Source: Halopseudomonas salina (lineage in GTDB: Bacteria; Pseudomonadota; Gammaproteobacteria; Pseudomonadales; Pseudomonadaceae). From it: a DNA stretch of 64,000 nucleotides. The position numbers were made by a program, and so were the translations under genes. Under the pieces are notes generated by a model. The model was given only the letters and a program-made list of their open reading frames with translations. It ran no database searches and was not told the DNA's origin. The stretch lies in the NCBI RefSeq assembly GCF_008641105.1, contig NZ_VTTI01000007.1, positions 131,581 to 195,580 of the forward strand, in the 5' to 3' direction. The stretch's first letter is position 1; each line of letters starts with the position of its first letter. This document shows, piece by piece, positions 57,320 through 64,000 of this stretch.

Positions 57320-58258
57320 ATGAACATCAGGCATATGCTGGTGGTAATCGACCCCACGAGCGAAAACGAGCAACCAGATCTGAGGCGTGCGCAAGCATTG
57401 GCGCGCCATTTTCCCCAGGCGCGCTTTACGCTTTTTCTCTGTGATTACAACGCGGCGCTGGACGGCGGCATCCTGTTCGACACCCGCGGCCTTGAAAAGG
57501 CCAGGGAATCACTGCTCAAGCACCATGAAGATCGTCTGGAGAAGCTCGCCCGCCCGCTCCGTCAGGCCGGCCATAGCGTTGACGTGCAGGCCGTCTGGGG
57601 CAAGCGTCTGGATCGTCACATATTGCGTGTAGTACAGGAACTCCAACCGGATCTGGTACTGAAAACCACCCACCATCACAATCCGCTGAAGCGGTTGCTG
57701 CTAACCAATACCGACTGGCAATTGATCCGTCATTGCGAAGTACCGCTGTGGCTGGTCAAGCGGGCGGATGATCCGCTGGACGACATCTGCGCCAGCGTTG
57801 ATCCACTGCATGAGGCGGACAAGCCTGCCGCTCTGGACCTGAAACTCATCGCCACCGCCCGCTCCCTGTCAGAAAGCGTTAAAGGCCGGATGCATCTGGT
57901 GCATTGCTTCAACCCGCTGCCACGCACAATGGTCTTTGATGCAAGTATCGTTGTTGACTACGACTCCTACGCTGATGACGTGCGCAAACGCCATGCCGGG
58001 GCCTTTGGCCAATTGGCCGACCGCAATGATGTGGCCGAAAGCTCGCGGCATTTATTGTCGGGTTATCCAGAGGAAGCCATTCCGGAGTTTGTCGAAAAGC
58101 AGGGAATCAATCTGTTGATCATGGGCGCAGTCTCGCGCTCGCGCCTGGATGCTGCCCTGATTGGTCATACCGCCGAACGACTGCTGGACGAGTGCCCTTG
58201 CGACATACTGATAGTCAAGCCAGAGGGTTTTGTGGATCCGAGCAAACCGACCGACTAG
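57320..58258 (+). CDS. Tandem universal stress protein (UspE-like)
   Basis: 312 residues made of two USP domains (about 1-150 and 155-305). The second has the ATP loop GAVSRSRLDAALIGHTAERLL, in part GAVSRSRLDAALIG. P. aeruginosa has several such proteins under ANR control that aid anaerobic energy-stress survival, and the upstream box supports the same control here. GGAG lies 10 bases before the ATG. Confidence 0.93.
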   Translation: MNIRHMLVVIDPTSENEQPDLRRAQALARHFPQARFTLFLCDYNAALDGGILFDTRGLEKARESLLKHHEDRLEKLARPLRQAGHSVDVQAVWGKRLDRHILRVVQELQPDLVLKTTHHHNPLKRLLLTNTDWQLIRHCEVPLWLVKRADDPLDDICASVDPLHEADKPAALDLKLIATARSLSESVKGRMHLVHCFNPLPRTMVFDASIVVDYDSYADDVRKRHAGAFGQLADRNDVAESSRHLLSGYPEEAIPEFVEKQGINLLIMGAVSRSRLDAALIGHTAERLLDECPCDILIVKPEGFVDPSKPTD

Positions 58259-58295
58259 GTGGTTGATCGCATCATTGATCGGCCTCTGCGGACGA

Positions 58296-58937
58296 TCAGT
58301 GTAGCGCGGCGGACTGTTCAGCCAACTGACGTATGGCAGACCAGTCGCCCTGACCAATCAGTGTGCGCGGTGCCATCCAGGTGCCGCCCACGCACAGTAC
58401 ATTCTCCAGTGCGAGGTAGGCCGTTGCACTGGCCAGGGTAATGCCACCCGTGGGGCAGAAACGCACATCACCAAAAGGCCCGGCAAAGGCCTCGAGCAGG
58501 GGTATCCCGCCGCAAGCCTGCGCAGGAAACAGCTTGAAGCGCCGATAGCCCAATCGATAGCCCGACAATACCTCCGAGGCCGTGGCTACACCCGGAAGTA
58601 AAGGCACTGGACTCTCCATACCCAACTGAAGTAGTTCGTCGGTGCAGCCCGGCGTGACGATAAACTGGGCGCCGGCGTCAACCACCGCGTGGAACTGCAT
58701 GGCGTCCATTACCGTACCAGCGCCGACGCCTATCGCAGGGCGCTCGCGGCGCAGCAGTTCAATAGCCGGCAACCCGAGTGGGGTTCGCAGAGTAATTTCG
58801 ACGTTATTGATACCTCCAGCAGCCAGGGCATCGATCAAGGGCAGCACATCCTGCATGCACTCGATATTGATAACCGGAAGCAGGCGCGAATGCGCAAACA
58901 AGGTATCCAGAGTCTGTGTATTGTCGATCAGGCTCAT
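58296..58937 (-). CDS. eda: KDPG aldolase
   Basis: 213 residues, a TIM barrel with EITLRTP (catalytic Glu), GAGTV, PGVATASEV and the Schiff-base Lys in FKLFPAQACGG. It splits 2-keto-3-deoxy-6-phosphogluconate to pyruvate and glyceraldehyde-3-phosphate. Last gene of edd-pgl-eda. Confidence 0.97.
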   Translation of the reverse strand: MSLIDNTQTLDTLFAHSRLLPVINIECMQDVLPLIDALAAGGINNVEITLRTPLGLPAIELLRRERPAIGVGAGTVMDAMQFHAVVDAGAQFIVTPGCTDELLQLGMESPVPLLPGVATASEVLSGYRLGYRRFKLFPAQACGGIPLLEAFAGPFGDVRFCPTGGITLASATAYLALENVLCVGGTWMAPRTLIGQGDWSAIRQLAEQSAALH

Positions 58938-58961
58938 AAGCTTCCCGTCAGCCTTGTAGTC

Positions 58962-59669
58962 TCAATAATCGCTACTGTAAAAAACCTGTAGCGGCGGGGT
59001 GAGAAATGCCGCTACCGGCATCTGCTCAGTCGGCGCTGAAAACGCCCTGCACAGCGTGGCGTTTTTATCCTCTCCCGAGATTGCCAGCAGTTGCAACCGC
59101 GCCGTGCGCAGCACCGCACCGGTAAGTGTAATACGCGGGGAAAGATCCGGGGCCTGCGAGGGGGCGCAAAGGACCTTACCGCCGGTGCTCAACAGCTTTT
59201 CAAGATTGTCCTGCCCCGGGAACAACGAAGCGCAGTGACCATCATTGCCCATCCCCAGCACCACCACATCTAGGGGAAGCCAGGGGGCAATGGCCTGCTC
59301 CACAAGGGATGCATCCAGGCTTGGAGAGGCGCCGCGAAACAGAGGCAACCAGGTAGCCTTTGCCAAAGCGCTGGGCATGCAGCGCCGCAGCATTCCGGCA
59401 TTGCTGGCTGCGTCGCTCTCCGGCACCCAGCGCTCGTCCACCAGCGTAATGGCCACCTGGGCCCAGTCCACGGGCTGCTCATCCAGGCAGCGCAAAAAGG
59501 CTTCGGGACTGCGCCCCCCAGACACGGCCAGGCGCGCGATCCCGCGCTGCCCAATCGCATCAGCCAAGGCATCAGCGATATGTCTGGACAGCGTCCATGC
59601 CATGGATTGCGGGTTACTGGCTACAGTCAGCTGCAGGCCGCGCTCGGCGGCAAGGGTCTGAAGGCTCAA
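58962..59669 (-). CDS. pgl: 6-phosphogluconolactonase
   Basis: 235 residues. The start is a TTG at 59669 overlapping the edd stop (TTGA). Motifs are [16 protein letters not shown] and [32 protein letters not shown] near the middle has Cys where many members have Thr. It hydrolyses the lactone made by glucose-6-phosphate dehydrogenase, whose gene is not in the window. Confidence 0.95.
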   Translation of the reverse strand: MSLQTLAAERGLQLTVASNPQSMAWTLSRHIADALADAIGQRGIARLAVSGGRSPEAFLRCLDEQPVDWAQVAITLVDERWVPESDAASNAGMLRRCMPSALAKATWLPLFRGASPSLDASLVEQAIAPWLPLDVVVLGMGNDGHCASLFPGQDNLEKLLSTGGKVLCAPSQAPDLSPRITLTGAVLRTARLQLLAISGEDKNATLCRAFSAPTEQMPVAAFLTPPLQVFYSSDY

Positions 59670-61501
59670 CGTTCAGGTACTCCATCTGCTTCACGCAAAC
59701 TGGCAGTAAAGCAACTGGCACCCTGCTCCGCCGGACTCGCCGCACCGCGCATGAATGCAAACAGCTCTCGCCCCCAGCCTCTGCGCACGGGCTCATCATG
59801 CACTGCCGGTTCACGGGCGAGCCAGGCGCTCGGCGCAACTGCAACTTCAAGCCGACCGGTATCCGCATCCAGGCTCACCATGTCACCATCGCGCAGTCGC
59901 GACAGAGGCCCACCCGCGGCTGCTTCAGGGCACACATGGATAGCCGCCGGCACCTTGCCGGAGGCGCCAGACATTCGTCCGTCGGTCACCAGCGCCACCT
60001 TGAAGCCGCGATCCTGGAGCACACCAAGATAAGGAGTCAGCTTGTGCAGCTCAGGCATCCCATTGGCAGCCGGCCCTTGAAAACGCACCACTGCCACCAG
60101 ATCCCGCTCCAGCTCCCCAGCCTCGAACGCCTCCATCAAGGCCTCCTGGTTGGTGAATATCCGGCAGGGAGCACTGACCTTGCGGTGTTCCGGGGCGACA
60201 GCTGACACCTTTATAATCCCGCGACCCAGGCCGCCATCGATCAACCGCAATCCGCCATCGACAAGAAACGGATCAGCTGTCCCCCTCAGGATCCCGGCAT
60301 CCAGACTGTCACTCGGCCCTTCACGCCACACCAGCTCGCCCTGTTCGAATACCGGTTCACTGGTGTACAGGCGCAAGCCGTGGCCGGCAACAGTCTCGAC
60401 ATCCTCATGAAGCAAACCGGCATCCAGCAGTTGAGCGAACAGAAAAGCAGTGCCTCCCGCCGCCTGGAACTGGTTGATATCTGCCTTGCCGTTGGGGTAA
60501 ATGCGCGCCAGCGTCGGCACAATCTCAGACAGCGCTGACATATCTTCCCAGCGCAGTTGCAGACCAGCACACTGTCCGATGGCCACCAGATGCAATGTCA
60601 GATTGGTCGAACCACCCGTGGCGAGCAGCAGAACCAGCGCATTGATCAATGCTTTTTCATCCAGAATCGACGCCAGACTTCCCTGCCCCTCTCGGGCAAG
60701 CTTCGCTGCACGCTCGGCCGCATGCACTGTAAGGGAATTACGCAGTGGCGTGCCCGGGTGCACGAAGGAAGCACCCGGTAACTGCAACCCCATGGCCTCA
60801 AGCAAGATCTGGTTGGTATTGGCCGTCCCGTAAAAAGTGCAGGTACCCGGGCCATGGTACGAGCCACTTTCAACCTCCAGCAGCTCATCGCGCGTCGCCT
60901 TGCCTTCAGCATATTTCTGGCGAACAGCCGCTTTCTCGGAATTGGGAATCCCCGACGTCATCGGTCCTGCAGGCACGAACACCACGGGTAGGTGGCCAAA
61001 GCGCAGCGCTCCCATCAGCTGGCCCGGCACAATCTTGTCGCACACCCCAAGGCACAGGGCGGCGTCAAACATATTGTGCGAGAGCGCAATGGCAGTCCCC
61101 ATCGCAATCACATCCCGACTGGCCAGTGACAGCTCCATGCCTGGCTCGCCCTGGGTCACGCCATCACACATCGCCGGCACCCCGCCGGCCACCTGCCCGG
61201 TTGCGCCGTAAGCGCGTAACGCCTGGCGGATCTGCTCGGGAAAGCTTTCGTAGGGTTGATGGGCCGAGAGCATGTCGTTATAGGCTGTGACGATCGCCAC
61301 ATTGACCTCATCCATCATGCGTAGCCGGTCCTTGTCAGTCGGGCCACAGGCCGCCATGCCATGAGCGAGGTTGCCGCAGGACAGTTTGCGCCGACCACGC
61401 GGTAATGCTCCGGCCTCGGCCATCTGTCGCAGATAAGCCCGGCGGGTGGATTGGCTGCGCTGGCGCAGTCTTTCTGTCACTTCAAGCACAACCGGGTGCA
61501 T
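59666..61501 (-). CDS. edd: Phosphogluconate dehydratase
   Basis: 611 residues from the ATG at 61501, with AGGGGGATGAC upstream. IlvD/Edd family: cysteines in [24 protein letters not shown] and the [15 protein letters not shown] segment bind the 4Fe-4S. It makes KDPG from 6-phosphogluconate. First gene of a tight edd-pgl-eda operon. Many pseudomonads split these genes between an edd-glk operon and a zwf-pgl-eda operon. Confidence 0.96.
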   Translation of the reverse strand: MHPVVLEVTERLRQRSQSTRRAYLRQMAEAGALPRGRRKLSCGNLAHGMAACGPTDKDRLRMMDEVNVAIVTAYNDMLSAHQPYESFPEQIRQALRAYGATGQVAGGVPAMCDGVTQGEPGMELSLASRDVIAMGTAIALSHNMFDAALCLGVCDKIVPGQLMGALRFGHLPVVFVPAGPMTSGIPNSEKAAVRQKYAEGKATRDELLEVESGSYHGPGTCTFYGTANTNQILLEAMGLQLPGASFVHPGTPLRNSLTVHAAERAAKLAREGQGSLASILDEKALINALVLLLATGGSTNLTLHLVAIGQCAGLQLRWEDMSALSEIVPTLARIYPNGKADINQFQAAGGTAFLFAQLLDAGLLHEDVETVAGHGLRLYTSEPVFEQGELVWREGPSDSLDAGILRGTADPFLVDGGLRLIDGGLGRGIIKVSAVAPEHRKVSAPCRIFTNQEALMEAFEAGELERDLVAVVRFQGPAANGMPELHKLTPYLGVLQDRGFKVALVTDGRMSGASGKVPAAIHVCPEAAAGGPLSRLRDGDMVSLDADTGRLEVAVAPSAWLAREPAVHDEPVRRGWGRELFAFMRGAASPAEQGASCFTASLREADGVPER

Positions 61502-61629
61502 GTCATCCCCCTGAATCAAGCATTACAAAGCCGCCAGACCACGACTTCAGTCTGTCATGGTAACCGCATATGTTCTATTGTAGTGCCCGAATAGAGACCA
61601 TAGACCACCGCTTTGAATAGGGAAATACC

Positions 61630-63081
61630 ATGACCCTGCGTCGCACCAAGATCGTCGCCACCCTGGGACCTGCCAGCAGTAGCCGTGAATGTATTGCTGC
61701 ATTGATTGATGCCGGCATGAACGTCGCCCGCATGAACTTCTCCCACGGCACCGCAGACGAACATCGTGAGCGCGCCAGACTGGTCCGCGAAATTGCCCGG
61801 GAAAAAGACGTTCACGTTGCGTTATTGGGCGATCTGCAGGGCCCCAAGATCCGCATCGCACGCTTTACCGATGGCAAGATCAGTCTTGAAAAAGGGGACA
61901 ACTTCCGGCTTTCGATCAGCCATCCGCTGGATGAGGGCAACACGGACGTGGTGGGCATCGACTATCCCGATCTGGTCACAGACTGCCGTGCCGGTGATGA
62001 ACTGCTGCTTGATGACGGCAGGGTCGTCCTGCGGGTCGACAGTGTAGGCAAGGACGAGGTGCGCTGTACGGTTACCATCGGCGGTCCGCTGTCCAACCAC
62101 AAGGGCATTAACCGAAGGGGCGGCGGTCTCTCGGCAGCCGCCCTGACCGACAAGGACCGTGTCGACATCACCCTTGCCGCAGAACTCGATATGGAATACG
62201 TAGCCGTCTCCTTTCCCCGGGATGCCGCAGACATGCACCTGGCCCGCAAGCTCCTCAAGGATTCCGAATCCCAGGCCTGGCTGGTGGCCAAGATCGAACG
62301 GGCCGAAGCGGTCGCCGACGAGGAAGCCCTGGACGGTCTGATCAAGGCCAGCGATGCGGTGATGGTAGCCCGCGGTGATCTGGGCGTAGAGATAGGCGAT
62401 GCCGAACTGGTGGGTATTCAGAAACTCATCATCAGCCGCGCACGTAAGCAGAACAAGGCCGTAATCACCGCTACCCAGATGATGGAATCCATGATCAGCA
62501 GCCCCATGCCTACCCGTGCAGAGGTCTCTGATGTTGCCAATGCAGCACTCGATTACACCGACGCTGTAATGCTATCAGCAGAAACCGCAGCAGGCTCCTA
62601 CCCGGTTGAAGCAGTCAAGGCCATGGACAGGGTATGCCGCGGCGCTGAAAGACAAGCCATCAGCCAACAATCAGGCCACCGCATGGGCCAGGATTTTGAA
62701 CGCTGCGACGAAACCATCGCTCTCGCCGCCATGTATGCGGGCAATCACTTCCCGGGCGTCACCGCTATAATCACCCTGACCGAAAGCGGCTACACCCCGC
62801 TAATCATGTCGCGCATTCGCTCGCACCTGCCCATCTTCGCCCTCTCCCCCAACAGCGCCACACTCGGCCGCGTTGCATTGATGCGCGGCGTACAGGGCAT
62901 CACTTTCAACCCGGCCGACATGCCCTCAAGCGACGTCAACCAACGGGCCGTCAGCCGACTACTGGACCTGGGCCACGTCGCCGCCGGCGATTGGGTCATC
63001 CTCACCAAAGGCGATGTCTACAACTCCCGCGGCGGTACCAACTCGATGAAACTGTTAAAAGTAGGCGAGCGGCTGGTGTAA
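61630..63081 (+). CDS. pykA: Pyruvate kinase
   Basis: 483 residues, standard length for the PykA type. RRTKIVATLGPASS opens the barrel, followed by GMNVARMNFSHG, the catalytic Lys-containing WLVAKIERAEA, GDLGVEIG and the signature TATQMMESMI. Divergent from edd, and joined to it functionally because Eda yields pyruvate and PykA the second pyruvate. Confidence 0.97.
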   Translation: MTLRRTKIVATLGPASSSRECIAALIDAGMNVARMNFSHGTADEHRERARLVREIAREKDVHVALLGDLQGPKIRIARFTDGKISLEKGDNFRLSISHPLDEGNTDVVGIDYPDLVTDCRAGDELLLDDGRVVLRVDSVGKDEVRCTVTIGGPLSNHKGINRRGGGLSAAALTDKDRVDITLAAELDMEYVAVSFPRDAADMHLARKLLKDSESQAWLVAKIERAEAVADEEALDGLIKASDAVMVARGDLGVEIGDAELVGIQKLIISRARKQNKAVITATQMMESMISSPMPTRAEVSDVANAALDYTDAVMLSAETAAGSYPVEAVKAMDRVCRGAERQAISQQSGHRMGQDFERCDETIALAAMYAGNHFPGVTAIITLTESGYTPLIMSRIRSHLPIFALSPNSATLGRVALMRGVQGITFNPADMPSSDVNQRAVSRLLDLGHVAAGDWVILTKGDVYNSRGGTNSMKLLKVGERLV

Positions 63082-63085
63082 GCAA

Positions 63086-63104
63086 AAATTCCTTATAGGG
63101 ATTT
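63086..63104 (+). terminator. Weak possible terminator after pykA
   Basis: AAATTCC-TTATA-GGGATTT-like stem with one mismatch, then TTAGCTTTT. Weak. Confidence 0.3.
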
Positions 63105-63105
63105 A

Positions 63106-64000
63106 GCTTTTGACCTGGGACAGCAAACTCCACATCACTCCGACGCTGGTTGAGCGCACAGACTGGCGGGGTGGAGAAAGTGTCTGAAACAGGGACGTTT
63201 CTGACAAGCCTCCATGGATGGATTCACGGCGGCTTTCGGAACCCTGGCAGGCTGGGAGCTTCATTACTCCGAGCATCCCGCAGATGATTCTGAACAATCG
63301 AGCCAGCCAGCCCCAGGCCGAAAGTCCACGCCGACACGCTGCAAGTCCCCGCAAGCGGGCCCGGCCAGCTATCACAGATCACTATCGTTCGGCTACGCGC
63401 GAAGCATGCTTCGCAAACGCTTGCCTCACCCCTATAAGCTCGACGCTGGCATCCCTGCCAGCGACGGTCGGCTTAGTCCTCTCGCCCTGTGTCTGCCCTG
63501 CCAACAGCTCCGAAACTATCTGCGAGCAAAACCGAAAAACAGAGAGACCGGCCTGAAGATTTGGCTTTTGATTTGGGACAGCAAACCCCGCATCACTCCG
63601 ATGCCAGCTGAGCGCACAGCCTGGCGGGGTGAAGAAAGTGTCTGAAACAGGGACGTTTCTGACAAGCCTCCAGGGACGGATTCACGGCGGCTTTCGGAAC
63701 CCTGCCAGGCTGGGAGCTTTGAGCCCGGGCTCTCCATCGCGGAAACCGTTTCTTGAATACCGAGCAAGCAGATGCAGGCCGTGAGTCCACGCCGACACGC
63801 TGCAAGTACGTCCCTGTAAGCTCGACGCTGGCATCCCTGCCAGCGACGGTCGGCTTAGTCCTCTCGCCCTGCGTCTGCTACTAGCTCATCAGCTGCCGGC
63901 GAGAAAACCCATATCCTTATCGTTAGATGGTTTTTGCTTTTGATTTGGGACAGCAAACCCCGCATCACTCCAAAGCCGGTTGAGCGCACAGCCTGGCGGG
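63106..64000. repeat. Three copies of a diverged long non-coding repeat
   Basis: The unit opens with GCTTTTGA then GGGACAGCAAAC at 63106, 63564 and 63936 (the last cut by the window edge). Copies 1 and 2 share about 160 bases almost identically, diverge, then share a second block of about 55 bases with a perfect CGCTGGCA-TCCC-TGCCAGCG hairpin (63444-63463 and 63826-63845). Spacing differs (458 and 372 bases). Open frames in this 0.9-kb gap run through repeated sequence on either strand and show no family resemblance, so I see no gene. Confidence 0.75.

Noticed and set aside
61570..61600. TTGTAGT before pykA as a HexR operator
   Set aside because: Only one half of the HexR palindrome is seen.
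63214..63645. Open frames of 80-143 residues after pykA
   Set aside because: They run through repeated DNA, have no family resemblance or ribosome-binding site, and the same sequence is open on both strands.

Overview
The window is a chromosomal segment of a GC-rich gammaproteobacterium, most likely in or near the Pseudomonadaceae (a Halopseudomonas- or P. stutzeri-like organism). The inference rests on an MvaT-type H-NS protein, a narXL/narK/narGHJI/ppiC/moaA cluster in the order familiar from Pseudomonas, a dnr gene beside nirQ-norCB, FNR-type (ANR) boxes, a REP-like element and Entner-Doudoroff genes. I saw no phage, insertion sequence, CRISPR array or rRNA; there is one tRNA, tRNA-Gly(CCC). 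The genus is an inference, not read from a marker gene.

Left part (1-10420) is signalling and envelope. Two closely related membrane GGDEF/EAL proteins, the first cut by the window edge, flank a Sel1-repeat lipoprotein. A divergent four-gene operon follows: cupredoxin, membrane EAL phosphodiesterase, DUF3034 outer-membrane protein and a truncated haemoglobin predicted to be a lipoprotein. Then come a luciferase-like flavoenzyme, the tRNA and a spermine-synthase-like methyltransferase.

From 12346 to 46436 almost everything serves anaerobic nitrate and nitric oxide respiration. The genes are hemN, norR, dnrN/ric, nnrS, dnr, nirQ-norCB with accessory genes norD, norE and norF plus a NapH-like iron-sulfur protein, a cytochrome c, the nar operon with two NarK transporters and an interposed universal stress protein, narXL, the oxygen-independent ubiquinone genes ubiUVT with a DGC-domain partner, and moaCDE/moaB. 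Nitrite and nitrous oxide reductases are not in the window. The control signals are readable: perfect or near-perfect ANR boxes before hemN, narK and ubiU, and NorR boxes (GGT-N7-ACC) with -24/-12 sigma-54 promoters before dnrN (two boxes) and before nirQ-norCB (three boxes). The NO reductase operon therefore looks NorR/sigma-54 controlled although dnr lies two genes upstream.

Right part (46530-64000) is general metabolism and stress: acyl-CoA dehydrogenase, ahpC (with a full OxyR site) and ahpF, a chemoreceptor with no canonical start codon before its first membrane helix, a CBS protein, purU, mvaT, sbcB, a PilZ protein, small envelope proteins, an ANR-type usp gene, edd-pgl-eda and pykA. 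The last 0.9 kb is non-coding and holds three copies of a diverged long repeat.
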